Source: Pseudomonadota bacterium (lineage in GTDB: Bacteria > Desulfobacterota > Desulfobulbia > Desulfobulbales > JAGXFP01). From it: a stretch of 64,000 bases of DNA. The position numbers were made by a program, and so were the translations under genes. The stretch lies in the NCBI GenBank assembly GCA_018814305.1, contig JAHJAA010000030.1, positions 25,968-89,967 of the forward strand, written 5' to 3'. Shown in pieces: positions 18,769-28,719 of this stretch. The first letter of the stretch is position 1; the number at the start of each line of letters is the position of its first letter. The notes under the pieces were generated by a model that was not told the origin of the DNA, did no database searches, and worked only from the letters and a program-made list of their open reading frames with translations.

Positions 18769-19232
18769 CAGACTCCGGTATGACCGAACCCGCCATCCTG
18801 TCGGACTGTTTGATCGAGCTGCTGAGCCTCCGAAACAATCCCACGGCAGACCGGGGCCAGGACCAATTGGGCGATCCGATCATGGCGGTTGATGGTAAAC
18901 GCTTCTCGGCCCAGATTAATCAGGCCGACCATCACCTCACCCCGATAATCGGCATCAATGGTGCCCGGGCTATTGATGATAGTAACCCCATGCTTGACAG
19001 CCAATCCACTCCGTGGCCGGACCTGGAGTTCATATCCCGGGGGAATTGCTACCGCAAAACCGGTCGGAATTAATTTAATCTCGCCGGGCAACAAAACCAA
19101 TGGTTCACCCAGGGCTGCCCCAACATCCATCCCAGCCGCCAATTCAGAATGATAGGTGGGGAGACTGAGGTCGACGTCCAGCTCGGGCCGGACTCGACAA
19201 AACAAAAGTTCCACCTCATTGATTAACGTCAC
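18768..19232 (-). CDS. dut: Deoxyuridine 5'-triphosphate nucleotidohydrolase (dUTPase)
   Basis: Hydrolyses dUTP to dUMP and pyrophosphate, keeping uracil out of DNA and supplying thymidylate synthesis. The 154-residue trimeric-type enzyme shows all five motifs in order: [46 protein letters not shown] and the C-terminal P-loop-like GGFGHTG (a common variant of GGFGSTG). It starts at GTG with GAGG upstream. It follows the M16 peptidase gene after 18 bases. Confidence 0.96.
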   Translation of the reverse strand: MTLINEVELLFCRVRPELDVDLSLPTYHSELAAGMDVGAALGEPLVLLPGEIKLIPTGFAVAIPPGYELQVRPRSGLAVKHGVTIINSPGTIDADYRGEVMVGLINLGREAFTINRHDRIAQLVLAPVCRGIVSEAQQLDQTVRQDGGFGHTGV

Positions 19233-19250
19233 AGAGCACCTCAGCTGTCT

Positions 19251-20501
19251 TTAAATACTTCCCCGAAACTCTTCCAAACTCACCGGCCCCATGGCTACCC
19301 CGAAAAGGTTTTCACCAGCCAGCAAGGACGATGCAAGTGCACCAATTTCATCAACCGTAACCTTTTCCAGATCGATAACCACCTCATCAATGGGGATCTC
19401 TCGCCCAAAAAACAGCTCATTGCGGGCCAGACGAGTCATCCTGCTTTCCATATGATCGACCGCTAAAAACATACTGCACTTGGCATATTCGATGGCCGCA
19501 TCAAGGTCCTTCGAGCTCACCGGATCACGGAGAAGGCGATGAATCTCATGCCGAACCAAAGCCAGAGATTCCCTGAGGACCCCAGGATCAACTCCCAGGT
19601 ATATTCCAAGATAGCCACTGTCGGTGTATGACGCCAAATAGGAATAAACGGAATAAGCGAGCCCTCTTTTTTCACGAATCTCCTGGAAAAGCCGGGAACT
19701 CATATTCCCCCCCAGGATCGTATGAAGCAAGAGCAAGGCATACCTTTGTGCGGCTGAGACAGGTAATCCGGGAACACCGAGAACCAGGTGTATCTGTTCT
19801 AAAGAACGTTCATCAACGATCAGTCGAGGCTGGAGTTGTGGCGGAGATCGCCGTGCGGGAAGAGCTGGGGTATTGCTCTCTATCCGGCCAAACAAGGCGT
19901 TCCACAGAGAGACGAATTTCCGGTGATCCACATCACCGGCAGCGACTATCACAATCCGTTCAGGGCGGTAGCCTCGGCTTTGAAAATCGATAAGTCTAGT
20001 CCTGTCCTGCCCACTGATAATCACCGGGAGCCCGAGGACGGTATTGCCGAGAGCATGTCCTTCCCAGATCAGGGATGAGAATAATTCATGAACCCGGTCA
20101 TCAGGGGTATCCTCCACCATGGAGATCTCCTGGAGAATAACCTGGCGTTCACGTTCAACTTCATCATCGGCAAAAATGGAATGTAAAAAAAGATCAGCAA
20201 ACAGGCCAACTGCCCGTTCGAGGTGAGAAGAGAGGACCGTAGAATGGTAACAGGTTTGCTCCCCGGAGGTAAAGGCATTGCCCAGACCTCCCAGCAAATC
20301 CAGTTCAACGGCAATTTGACCAGGTGACCTTAGGTGCGTACCTTTGAACAGCATGTGCTCAATGAAGTGCGCACTGCCGTTATTGGTCGAGTCCTCGTCT
20401 CTTGCTCCAACATCAACCCAAATGCCAAAGGCAACAACCCGGGAGGAGAGCTGTTCGCTTAAGATCCGAACTCCGTTGTCGAGAACCGTTTTTTTGTACA
20501 T
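19251..20501 (-). CDS. M16-family zinc metallopeptidase (YmxG/PqqL-like)
   Basis: A processing-peptidase-like protein of 416 residues. The inverted zinc motif HFIEH lies near residue 46, followed by the family's glycine-rich segment (GGLGNAFTSGEQTCYH) and the conserved glutamate segment ERQVILQEISMVEDTPDD. The second half carries the LFQEIREKRGLAYSVYSYL region. Genes of this type commonly follow pnp in bacteria, as here; the substrate is unknown. No good ribosome-binding site is seen before the ATG, and a strong hairpin separates it from pnp. Confidence 0.93.
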   Translation of the reverse strand: MYKKTVLDNGVRILSEQLSSRVVAFGIWVDVGARDEDSTNNGSAHFIEHMLFKGTHLRSPGQIAVELDLLGGLGNAFTSGEQTCYHSTVLSSHLERAVGLFADLFLHSIFADDEVERERQVILQEISMVEDTPDDRVHELFSSLIWEGHALGNTVLGLPVIISGQDRTRLIDFQSRGYRPERIVIVAAGDVDHRKFVSLWNALFGRIESNTPALPARRSPPQLQPRLIVDERSLEQIHLVLGVPGLPVSAAQRYALLLLHTILGGNMSSRLFQEIREKRGLAYSVYSYLASYTDSGYLGIYLGVDPGVLRESLALVRHEIHRLLRDPVSSKDLDAAIEYAKCSMFLAVDHMESRMTRLARNELFFGREIPIDEVVIDLEKVTVDEIGALASSLLAGENLFGVAMGPVSLEEFRGSI

Positions 20502-20515
20502 GCGGGGATTGAGCG

Positions 20516-20549
20516 ATCTGTCCGTCCGGTTTAAGCCGGACGGACAGAT
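20516..20549 (-). repeat. Strong hairpin between pnp and the M16 peptidase gene
   Basis: A perfect 14-base-pair stem (20516-20529 with 20536-20549) with a six-base loop and no T-run on either side. It probably forms in the polycistronic RNA, either stabilising or exposing an RNA-processing site downstream of pnp. Confidence 0.75.
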
Positions 20550-20558
20550 ACGATCACT

Positions 20559-22640
20559 TTATTCAGCCAGAGCGGCTTTACGGCTGAGACGAATCTTACC
20601 GCGTTGATCAATATTTAAAACTTTAACCCGAATCTGCTCTCCTTCTTTAACCACATCGGAAACATTCTCAACCCGACCCTCGTCCAACTCGGAGATATGC
20701 ACCAGGCCGTCGGTTCCCGGCATGATCTGAACAAAGGCGCCGAAGTCAACAATCTTCACTACAGTTCCCAGATAGATCCGACCGATCTCAGCCTCTTCGG
20801 TAATTGACTTTATCTTATCGACAACGGCCTCAGCCGCATCTCCGTCAGGGGCAAAGATACTGACCTTACCGGAGTCTTCTACATCGATCTTCACGTTATA
20901 ATCAGCGCTCAAGGCCTTGATCATCTTGCCACCAGGGCCGATCAAGTCACGGATCTTATCGGGATTGATCTGTAATGAGAATATCTTGGGGGCATGCTTA
21001 GGCAATTCAGGCCGGTGAATAGAGATACCCTCCGTCATTTTCCCAAGAACATGCAACCGACCGGCTTTGGCCTGATCCAGAGCCCGCTTCATGATATCCC
21101 GGGAAACCCCGTCAATTTTGATATCCATCTGCAGGGCAGTAATTCCTTCGTCCGTTCCAGTGACCTTGAAATCCATATCACCAAGATGATCTTCATCGCC
21201 AAGGATATCAGAAAGGATAATGACCTTATCGTCCTCCTTGATGAGACCCATGGCCACCCCGGCCACTGGTTTCTTGATGGGCACCCCGGCATCCATAAGG
21301 GCCATACTTCCACCACAGACCGTTGCCATGGATGAAGAACCGTTGGATTCGGTGACTTCGGAAACGATCCTTATCGTGTACTGAAAATCATCCCGATTGG
21401 GGAGAACCGCCTTGATCGCCCGAGTGGCAAGGGCGCCATGACCGATATCGCGGCGGCTCGGCCCACGCATGAAGCGGACCTCACCAACACAGTACGGAGG
21501 GAAATTATAGTGGAGCATAAAGGGGTTTGAGGCCATCCCACTGAGCGATTCCACCCGCTGTTCATCATCGCCGCTACCCAGGGTTACTGTAACGATTGCC
21601 TGGGTTTCACCCCGGGTAAAAAGAGCGGAACCATGAACCATGGGTAACGTGCTGACCTCGCACTCGATGGGCCGAATCTGGTCCATGGCCCGGCCATCAA
21701 TGCGAGCATTATCACGGACGATCCGCTCACGCATCATTCGTTTATTCAGATCCTTATAAAGGGACTTGATTTCGTTTACCGAATCTGGATAGGATTCCTG
21801 CAGGGCATCAATAACCTTATGCTGCAATTCCTTATTCTTCTCTCCCCGTTCCATCTTATCAACCGTCGAAATAACCGACCGCATCTCTTGGGAAGCAAGT
21901 TCATTAACCTTACTCTGCAAGGCCTCATTAACTGGTTTAGGAGTCACCACCATTTTTGCCTTACCAACGGCAATCCGCATCTCTTCCTGAATTTCAAGAA
22001 TAGGCTGCAGTTTTTCATGGCCGAAAAAGATCCCGCCCAACACCTCCTCCTCAGAGAGACTATCAACCCCTCCTTCCACCATGACCACGGCATTACGCGT
22101 GCCGGCAACAATCAAATCGAGGCGCGATACTTCCTGCTGTTCGTGGGTCGGATTAAGAATATACTCACCGTCAATCAAGCCGACCCGGACCCCGGCAATG
22201 GGACCGAGAAAAGGAATATCCGAGATACCAAGGGCGCAGGACGCCCCAATCATGGCCAACAGATCAGGGTCATTAAATTTGTCAGCGGAAAGAACCGTCC
22301 CGATTACCTGGGTTTCATTCTGATAGCCCTCGGCAAACAAAGGCCGGAGGGGACGATCAATAAAACGGCAAGTTAGGGTTTCTTTTTCGGTAGGCCGACC
22401 TATCTCTCTCCGAAAAAAGCTTCCCGGGATCCGACCGACTGCATAAAACCGCTCCTGGTACTCCACGGTCAACGGTAAAAAATCGGCATCAGGCCGGGCC
22501 TCCTTGGCCGCGGTAGCGGTCACTAGAACCACGGTTTCACCATAGGTAACCATGACAGCGCCACCGGCCTGCTTGGCAATCCTGCCGGTCTCGATGGTCA
22601 GAGTTCGACCACCGATCTCAACGTCTACTTTTTTATACAT
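20559..22640 (-). CDS. pnp: Polyribonucleotide nucleotidyltransferase (PNPase)
   Basis: A 3'-5' phosphorolytic exoribonuclease of the RNA degradosome. The 693-residue protein is full length: first RNase PH domain (VEYQERFYAVGRIPGSFFRR), helical linker, second catalytic RNase PH domain (MASNPFMLHYNFPPYCVGEV, FMRGPSRRDIGHGALATRA, VTESNGSSSMATVCG), then a KH domain with the GPGGKMIK loop near residue 560 and an S1 domain (VKIVDFGAFVQIMPGTDGLV). AAGGAG precedes the ATG. The rpsO-pnp order is nearly universal. Confidence 0.98.
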   Translation of the reverse strand: MYKKVDVEIGGRTLTIETGRIAKQAGGAVMVTYGETVVLVTATAAKEARPDADFLPLTVEYQERFYAVGRIPGSFFRREIGRPTEKETLTCRFIDRPLRPLFAEGYQNETQVIGTVLSADKFNDPDLLAMIGASCALGISDIPFLGPIAGVRVGLIDGEYILNPTHEQQEVSRLDLIVAGTRNAVVMVEGGVDSLSEEEVLGGIFFGHEKLQPILEIQEEMRIAVGKAKMVVTPKPVNEALQSKVNELASQEMRSVISTVDKMERGEKNKELQHKVIDALQESYPDSVNEIKSLYKDLNKRMMRERIVRDNARIDGRAMDQIRPIECEVSTLPMVHGSALFTRGETQAIVTVTLGSGDDEQRVESLSGMASNPFMLHYNFPPYCVGEVRFMRGPSRRDIGHGALATRAIKAVLPNRDDFQYTIRIVSEVTESNGSSSMATVCGGSMALMDAGVPIKKPVAGVAMGLIKEDDKVIILSDILGDEDHLGDMDFKVTGTDEGITALQMDIKIDGVSRDIMKRALDQAKAGRLHVLGKMTEGISIHRPELPKHAPKIFSLQINPDKIRDLIGPGGKMIKALSADYNVKIDVEDSGKVSIFAPDGDAAEAVVDKIKSITEEAEIGRIYLGTVVKIVDFGAFVQIMPGTDGLVHISELDEGRVENVSDVVKEGEQIRVKVLNIDQRGKIRLSRKAALAE

Positions 22641-22883
22641 ACCTTCTCCTTATACCGCCTGCCGGGCGGGACAATCATAATTTTTCCCGAAGAGATTAAA
22701 CAAAGCCATCCGGGATTGGGATTTTCAGCAGGTCCCCTGCGTCAAGGCCGAAGTCCATCCGCTCAAAAACGGCAAACAGAAAGACCGATGGAAATAAAAA
22801 AAGGGGGCGTGCCGATCTAATTCAACGATCGGGTGATGATCAACCTCTGGCGACCACCCCGTTACGGCGGCAGACAGAACCTG

Positions 22884-22919
22884 TGCCGCAGCCAAAAAGA
22901 ACCCTTTCCAGCTGCGGCA
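22884..22919 (-). repeat. Hairpin in the rpsO-pnp intergenic region
   Basis: Nine-base perfect arms (TGCCGCAGC / GCTGCGGCA) around an 18-base loop, starting 11 bases after the rpsO stop. In Escherichia coli the same intergenic position holds the RNase III/RNase E processing structures that control pnp. Similar use here is an inference. Confidence 0.5.
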
Positions 22920-22930
22920 GAAGACTTCGC

Positions 22931-23200
22931 TTACTTTCTGATTCCCAAGGCCTGAATCAGGGTACGATACCGTTCGATATCCTTCTCTTTAAGATACTTC
23001 AAAAGGCTTCGTCGCTGACCGACCAGAGTCAACAGACCACGACGAGAATGATGATCTTTCTTGTGATTTTTGAAATGCTCGGTCAAATAGGTAATCCGAT
23101 TACTGAGCAGGGCAACCTGAACCTCAGGAGATCCGGTATCCTTTTCATGTTTGCCGAACTGTTTGATGATTTCACTTTTATCTTCTGCGTTAAGACTCAC
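22931..23200 (-). CDS. rpsO: 30S ribosomal protein S15
   Basis: An 89-residue ribosomal protein that binds 16S rRNA early in small-subunit assembly. The family motifs are complete: [20 protein letters not shown], then [18 protein letters not shown] and [12 protein letters not shown]. It starts at GTG behind a GGAGGG ribosome-binding site. A probable terminator-like hairpin lies between truB and this gene, so rpsO may also have its own promoter. Confidence 0.98.
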   Translation of the reverse strand: MSLNAEDKSEIIKQFGKHEKDTGSPEVQVALLSNRITYLTEHFKNHKKDHHSRRGLLTLVGQRRSLLKYLKEKDIERYRTLIQALGIRK

Positions 23201-23280
23201 AACACTCCCTCCATAATAGAGTTAAAATTCAGGGAATCATAGTCACATCAACCATCGACCCCTACTGGTGTTCAATTTTT

Positions 23281-23312
23281 AAAAAACCAGAACTGCTCTC
23301 CTTGGCAGGTTC
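23281..23312 (-). terminator. Terminator-like hairpin between truB and rpsO
   Basis: On the minus strand GAACCTGC pairs with GCAGTTC (one bulged base) around an eight-base loop and is followed by TGGTTTTTT. It could attenuate read-through from the infB-truB part of the operon before rpsO. Confidence 0.5.
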
Positions 23313-23384
23313 CCCCCCAAGTCTCACGGATCCAAAAATGGACCGCACGTAGAAACACGCTGTCGTCTGGAATAATGGCATATT

Positions 23385-24170
23385 TCATACCTTTGCTGAA
23401 GAGGAATTAATTTTCATCAAGACCTCCTCAACGGAACGTCTCTGACTTAATAAAACAGCACGAGCAGACGGTACATCGGAAAGGGCTTCTCCGGCTACGG
23501 CCTCATCAACCGAGAAGAAACCACTCCTGGTTCGCCTCAGACTGTTCAGATGAGCTCCACACCCCAAGGCCGTCCCAAGATCAGCTGCCAGAGTCCTGAT
23601 ATAGGTACCCTTGCCGCACCGCACTCTGATCGTAAACCAGGTAGGTCCCAAGTCGATACATTCCAACCCATAAATAACAACGGGCCGGGGCTGGCGTTCA
23701 ATTTCAATGCCCTTTCTGGCATAATAATATAGGGGCTTGCCGCCATGTTTTAAGGCTGAATACAGTGGAGGGGTCTGTGCAATCTCTCCCACGAATCCAG
23801 CCAGACAGGTCTCAATGGTTTCCCTGGAAAATTGCTCGACCGGACGCGTTGCGGTAACCCGTCCTTCCGTATCCTGGGTGTCGGTCTCGACTCCAAGAGA
23901 AACAGTGGCCTCATACTCCTTGGGGCCTCCCATCAAACTCGAAATCAATTTGGTGGCCGGGCGACCGGCACAGATTACCAGCAAGCCCGAGGCAAAAGGA
24001 TCAAGGGTTCCAGCATGACCGGTCTTTTTGATCCCAATCGCACGACGAACCAATTGAACCATTCGGAAGGAACTCGGCCCAACCGGTTTATCCACCAGAT
24101 ACACTCCAATTTCAGGAATATCCTGAGGGAGAGGTATTTCGGTAATCATCGCCTCTATTACAGGGATCAA
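23385..24170 (-). CDS. truB: tRNA pseudouridine(55) synthase TruB
   Basis: Makes pseudouridine 55 in the T-loop of tRNAs. The 261-residue protein has the catalytic aspartate segment KTGHAGTLDPFASGLL near residue 50 and conserved VDKPVGPSSF, YSALKHGGKPLYYYARKG and RCGKGTYIRTLAADLG. The start is uncertain: TTG at 24170 overlaps the nrnA stop (TTGA) and would be translationally coupled, while ATG at 24149 is also in frame. Position after rbfA/nrnA and before rpsO matches the standard operon. Confidence 0.96.
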   Translation of the reverse strand: MIPVIEAMITEIPLPQDIPEIGVYLVDKPVGPSSFRMVQLVRRAIGIKKTGHAGTLDPFASGLLVICAGRPATKLISSLMGGPKEYEATVSLGVETDTQDTEGRVTATRPVEQFSRETIETCLAGFVGEIAQTPPLYSALKHGGKPLYYYARKGIEIERQPRPVVIYGLECIDLGPTWFTIRVRCGKGTYIRTLAADLGTALGCGAHLNSLRRTRSGFFSVDEAVAGEALSDVPSARAVLLSQRRSVEEVLMKINSSSAKV

Positions 24171-25141
24171 TTGCCAACCAGTACCTGCAAAGAAGCCAGT
24201 ACTTTCTCCCTGACATCAGCGGTATCCATCCCCCGCATTTTAAAACCGGCGGCATTTCGGTGACCGCCACCACCGAATGAAGCGGCCAGTTGGGCCACAT
24301 CATAATCATTTCCTTTAGAGCGCAGACTGACGGAGACGATTCCTTCGCGGTTTTCCTTAATAAAGGCGGCAACCTTCACTGAGGATAACGACCTGGGATA
24401 ATTAATAAAATTTTCAGTATCAGCCGGCACCGTATCGGTCTCGGCAAACATCTCCCGAGTCGCCCTGATCAAGGCGATTTGCTGATTCCCATGGATCTCC
24501 ATGGAATCAAGGACCAGTTTTAACAATTGCAGCCGATTGAAGGTGAAATTGTCAAAGAGTTTCCCGGCCACCTCAGCCGGTTTCACCCCTATACCGATCA
24601 ATTCAGCAGCAACCCGGAAGGTATCCGCCGTGGTTGATGAGTATTTGAAAGATCCCGTATCCGAGACAATGGCCGTATAGAGACAATAGGCGGCATCATA
24701 GGTAATCTCAACTCCCATCGCCCGAGCCAGATCAAAAATCATCTCTCCGGTAGAGGCCCGTTTGGGATCCACCCAATGCAGGTCCCCGAACGTTTTATGA
24801 CCAGCATGGTGATCAATCATGATAAAAGGATGAACCTTCAGCAACTGATCAGCAGCCCCTCCCAACCGAAACTGGTCACCACAGTCTACCGAAACCGCGC
24901 AATCAAAACGGGTCGCTCCAGGTAGAGCGAGTTCCAGAAGGTCACAGTCAGGAAGAAAGTCATAAAGATGACTTACCTTCTCTTCGCCATACAGAAAAAC
25001 CTTCTTACCCATTTTTCGCAAAATGATGCCCAAGGCGAGTTGAGATCCAATCGCGTCACCATCAGGATAGATATGAGTCGCCACCAAAATCCTCTCGGCG
25101 CTTACCAATGTCCGAATTACCTCAGGGGGTATCATCGTCAT
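24167..25141 (-). CDS. nrnA: DHH-family phosphoesterase, NrnA-like oligoribonuclease/pAp phosphatase
   Basis: NrnA-type enzymes finish RNA decay by degrading 2-5 nt oligoribonucleotides and dephosphorylate pAp. The 324-residue protein has the DHH-domain metal motifs HIYPDGDAIGSQLAL, SVDCGD and MIDHHAGHK, and the C-terminal DHHA1 glycine-rich motif FGGGGHRNAAGF. The gene replaces nothing in the E. coli operon order but is common between rbfA and truB in Firmicutes and Deltaproteobacteria. It overlaps the rbfA end by 20 bases and truB by 3-4 bases. Confidence 0.92.
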   Translation of the reverse strand: MTMIPPEVIRTLVSAERILVATHIYPDGDAIGSQLALGIILRKMGKKVFLYGEEKVSHLYDFLPDCDLLELALPGATRFDCAVSVDCGDQFRLGGAADQLLKVHPFIMIDHHAGHKTFGDLHWVDPKRASTGEMIFDLARAMGVEITYDAAYCLYTAIVSDTGSFKYSSTTADTFRVAAELIGIGVKPAEVAGKLFDNFTFNRLQLLKLVLDSMEIHGNQQIALIRATREMFAETDTVPADTENFINYPRSLSSVKVAAFIKENREGIVSVSLRSKGNDYDVAQLAASFGGGGHRNAAGFKMRGMDTADVREKVLASLQVLVGN

Positions 25142-25529
25142 GATCTCGGGCTATCTCCCTGAAAATCTGAGACATCTCAGCCTGGTGCTCAATACTCGAA
25201 TCGTAACGAAAATCAAGATCCGGAACATAACGCATGCCAAGCTCTCTGGCCAGATGACTCCGAATGAAACCCTTAGCGCTGTTAAGCCCTTCCGCCACCG
25301 AGGCCGGGTCTTGGGTCGCATTGGAAAATAAGACCCGGGCCTGTCTGAGATCAGGACTCACCGAGACATTGGTAATGGTTGTCTGATACACCCGAGGATC
25401 CTTGATCTTACGGATGAGAAGCATGGCGATCTCTTCACGGACATAATCAGCTACCCTGGCCGGGCGCCGTCTTTCACCCCGATCCAGCTCAGGCAGCGCA
25501 AATTTGGAACGGGATTTTCGTGGCGACAT
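25122..25529 (-). CDS. rbfA: Ribosome-binding factor A
   Basis: A KH-like assembly factor of the 30S subunit, 135 residues. Recognisable are RPARVADYVREEIAMLLIRK, IKDPRVYQTTITNVSVSPDL and the C-terminal RYVPDLDFRYDSSIEHQAEM. It starts two bases after the infB stop and its 3' end overlaps nrnA, as expected for the tightly packed operon. A basic N-terminal extension (MSPRKSRSKFALP) precedes the conserved fold. Confidence 0.96.
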   Translation of the reverse strand: MSPRKSRSKFALPELDRGERRRPARVADYVREEIAMLLIRKIKDPRVYQTTITNVSVSPDLRQARVLFSNATQDPASVAEGLNSAKGFIRSHLARELGMRYVPDLDFRYDSSIEHQAEMSQIFREIARDHDDDTP

Positions 25530-25531
25530 AA

Positions 25532-28318
25532 TTACAGTACTCCGGCAACCTCTTCCATGACAAAGACCTCAAGCACATCACCGATCTTGATATCATTATA
25601 ATTCTCGACGCCGATCCCGCACTCAAAGCCGGTGGCGACCTCCTTTACATCATCCTTGAATCGACGAAGCGATGCAAGTTTTCCGGTAAAAAGAACCACT
25701 CCATTCCGAACTACTCTAAGCTTGGCGCTCCGCTCAATCCGTCCCTCAACCACATAACAACCGGCAATGGTTCCGGCCTTGGGATGATGAAAGATATCTC
25801 GGACTTCAGCAGCACCGATACTCTGTTCACGAAAGGTCGGCTCAAGAAGCCCGGTCATCGCCTTCTCAATATCATCAAGGGCATGATATATGACATCATA
25901 AAAACGAATATCAACAGTCTCAGTCTTAGCCAATTCCCTGGCCTTGGCATCAGGGCGAACATTAAATCCGAAGATTAACGCATCTGAGGCCGAAGCCAAA
26001 AGGATATCTGACTCGACAATAGCACCGGTACCCTGATGGAGAATCCTTACCTTGACTTCATCGGTGCTCAAATTTTCGATGGCCGTTCGGAAGGCCTCCA
26101 GGGTGCCCTGAACATCAGATCTGAGCAGAACCCGCAGTTCCTTACTCTCCCCCTCTTCCAGATGAGAGAACAGATTCTCCAGCGAAATTTTGGTGGTTGT
26201 GGCCAGTTCAGACTCCCGGGTCTTCATCTGCCGCTGACTACTGATGTTCTTGGCCGTCTTCTCATCGGGAACCACGATAAATTCATCGCCGGCCCGAGGC
26301 ACCCCACTCAGCCCGTGGACCTCAACCGGGGTAGCGGGCGTCGCCTCTTGAATGATCTCGCCCTTGTCATTATGCATGGACCGTACCCGACCGTAATGCT
26401 CTCCAACCACAAAGGAATCACCGACTCGCAAGGTTCCATGCTGGACCAAAATCGTGGCAACCGGCCCTCGCCCCTTATGGAGTTGGGCCTCAACGACCCA
26501 GCCTTTTGCCTTCCGATTGGGATTGGATTTCAACTCGAGTATTTCCGCCTGAAGCAGAATCTGTTCGAGCAGCTCCTCAATTCCCAAATTCTGTTTGGCC
26601 GATGTTTCACAAAAGATGGTCTGTCCACCCCATTCTTCAGGAGTCAAGTCAAATTCAGCAAGCTCCGCTTTAACCCGATCGGAGTTGGCATCAGGCTTAT
26701 CAATCTTGTTAATAGCAACCACGATAGGAACTCCAGCAGCCCGGGCGTGATTAATGGCCTCACGAGTTTGATCCATAACCCCATCATCAGCCGCCACCAC
26801 CAGCACCACCACGTCGGTAACTTTAGCTCCCCGAGAACGCATCTCGGTAAAAGCGGCATGTCCCGGTGTATCGAGAAAAACCACGTCCCCCTTAGCAGAA
26901 CGGACAAAATGGGCCCCGATATGCTGAGTAATCCCACCGGCTTCGCCCGCAGCAACATCGGTTGCCCTGATGGCATCGAGAATTGAAGTTTTACCGTGAT
27001 CAACATGCCCCATAACCGTAACAACCGGTGGTCGTGAAACTTCTTCGCCACCACTATAGGACTCTTCCAGATTGATAACAGTTTGCTCCTCGGTCTCTCC
27101 CTGCTCAACTTCATAGCCGAACTCGGCCGCAACCAGGGTTGCAGTTTCCACATCCAGAGCCTGATTCAGGGTGGCCATAACGCCGAGATTAATTAGAACG
27201 GCAATTAACTCACTGCCCTTAACCCCCATGCGATGGGACAAATCACCAACCGAAATCGTTTCAAACACCTTGATTCGCTTCTTGATCGCCTTGGTTTCAG
27301 CAATAAGCTCACCATGCATCTTGGACTTTTTCGAGCCACCACGACGGACCCGGCCCATTCGGACATTTGAGGAAAGTCGTCCGCCAAAGGCTCCGACATC
27401 TTCCATATCAACATCCACCTGTCCCTTACGTTTGGCCACTTTTTTGGTCCGATCACGTACTGCCGGGTCATTGGTAAATTTCACATACCGCTTGCCTTTC
27501 TTACCCTTACCGGCATCGCCACTCTCATCAACGGAAACTTTGTCTTCACTTTTGGCCGCTTTGACCGGAGGCACCTTCCCCTTTTTTTCGATCTTCTTCG
27601 GCCGAGCAATTTTGGGTTCCTCAACCGGTAAAATTATGGCACCTCTCTTAATAACCTTGGCGATACCCGGGCGGCTCCGAACGACCTCATGACGGGGAGA
27701 AACCACGACTGCCTCGACTGCCGGCGGTTCTGCTGCAAGGGGTTCTTGCACACCAGTCTCAGCCGTTTCAATTTTGACTTCGGGCTCCCGATCACTTTCC
27801 TGATCTATCAATTCTTCAGGAGAGGATTCAACAGAAGGCTCCCCCCCCCTTTTTTCTTCAACTGCTCCTTGGGTTGGTCCTTCGGATACAGCAACAGCAG
27901 GAAGAGCATCGCTGACCGTTGTTTGCTCAAGCTCAGATATGATAGGTTCTTCAGCGAGAGTCTCGCCGGAGGCAATATCTGATGCATCAAATATTGCCTC
28001 GGATTTTATCTCGGTTGCTCCCCCTTCATCTTCATCCATGGGCTCGGCACCGTCATCGATCTCTTCACCGCTATCGGAAACAACTTTCTTTACCCTTCTC
28101 CGAATAATCGTCGTTCTTCCCTTGGACTGAATCCTGGTCCGTTCAGTAGTAGTTTCAATCAACCCCAATCTCCTGCGGACTTCATCCGCCATATCCTCAT
28201 CCATGGATGAACTGTGCGATGAAACATCGTAGCCCATTTCGACGAGTTTGGCGGTCAGCTCCTTGCTGTCAATGCCGGCCTCTTTCGCCAATGTATATAC
28301 TCTGACCTTATTAGCCAT
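25532..28318 (-). CDS. infB: Translation initiation factor IF-2
   Basis: The GTPase that places initiator tRNA on the 30S subunit. The 928-residue protein has the IF2-N motif ([20 protein letters not shown]), a long charged variable region from about residue 70 to 330, and the G-domain with [41 protein letters not shown] and [10 protein letters not shown]. Domains II-IV follow to the C-terminus. I chose the ATG at 28318 because GGGAG lies six bases upstream; a TTG two codons earlier overlaps that site. It follows ylxR after about 120 bases. Confidence 0.97.
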   Translation of the reverse strand: MANKVRVYTLAKEAGIDSKELTAKLVEMGYDVSSHSSSMDEDMADEVRRRLGLIETTTERTRIQSKGRTTIIRRRVKKVVSDSGEEIDDGAEPMDEDEGGATEIKSEAIFDASDIASGETLAEEPIISELEQTTVSDALPAVAVSEGPTQGAVEEKRGGEPSVESSPEELIDQESDREPEVKIETAETGVQEPLAAEPPAVEAVVVSPRHEVVRSRPGIAKVIKRGAIILPVEEPKIARPKKIEKKGKVPPVKAAKSEDKVSVDESGDAGKGKKGKRYVKFTNDPAVRDRTKKVAKRKGQVDVDMEDVGAFGGRLSSNVRMGRVRRGGSKKSKMHGELIAETKAIKKRIKVFETISVGDLSHRMGVKGSELIAVLINLGVMATLNQALDVETATLVAAEFGYEVEQGETEEQTVINLEESYSGGEEVSRPPVVTVMGHVDHGKTSILDAIRATDVAAGEAGGITQHIGAHFVRSAKGDVVFLDTPGHAAFTEMRSRGAKVTDVVVLVVAADDGVMDQTREAINHARAAGVPIVVAINKIDKPDANSDRVKAELAEFDLTPEEWGGQTIFCETSAKQNLGIEELLEQILLQAEILELKSNPNRKAKGWVVEAQLHKGRGPVATILVQHGTLRVGDSFVVGEHYGRVRSMHNDKGEIIQEATPATPVEVHGLSGVPRAGDEFIVVPDEKTAKNISSQRQMKTRESELATTTKISLENLFSHLEEGESKELRVLLRSDVQGTLEAFRTAIENLSTDEVKVRILHQGTGAIVESDILLASASDALIFGFNVRPDAKARELAKTETVDIRFYDVIYHALDDIEKAMTGLLEPTFREQSIGAAEVRDIFHHPKAGTIAGCYVVEGRIERSAKLRVVRNGVVLFTGKLASLRRFKDDVKEVATGFECGIGVENYNDIKIGDVLEVFVMEEVAGVL

Positions 28319-28437
28319 TATCAACTCCCGGTAAAAACCAATTCAATCCTTGATGGCTTCAAAATACTCAATCCACATCGATCCAAAAACCGACATTCTA
28401 TCAAAAAAACAAAGTGCTAATCGTGGTTTGTAAATGT

Positions 28438-28719
28438 TCAACGTGTAACCGTCAATCCTTCAATCCCACTTAAATCCAGTAAATCCCTGCGTAATGCGCG
28501 TTTAACTTTTTTTGTATTCTTCAACAGCCGGTTCAAACATCCCTGCTCCCGACAACAGTAGACTCCCCTGCCGGGCAGAATCTTCCGATCATCATGACAG
28601 AGTCTCGCATCAATAACAGCAAAACGGTACAACTCACCCCGAGTATCCTTTTTTCCACATCCGAGGCAGGTGCGGAGGGTTCCGACGTGACCGTCATCCT
28701 TATTTTTTGTCGTCACCAT
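28438..28719 (-). CDS. ylxR: YlxR/RnpM-family RNA-binding protein (DUF448)
   Basis: A 93-residue small basic protein of the YlxR family, encoded between nusA and infB in many bacteria. The family signature LRTCLGCGKKDTRGELYRF is present, followed by RKILPGRGVYCCREQGCLNR. In Bacillus subtilis the family binds RNase P RNA and was renamed RnpM; function here is inferred. The ATG at 28719 overlaps the end of nusA by 20 bases; a longer in-frame reading upstream is not needed. Confidence 0.9.
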   Translation of the reverse strand: MVTTKNKDDGHVGTLRTCLGCGKKDTRGELYRFAVIDARLCHDDRKILPGRGVYCCREQGCLNRLLKNTKKVKRALRRDLLDLSGIEGLTVTR

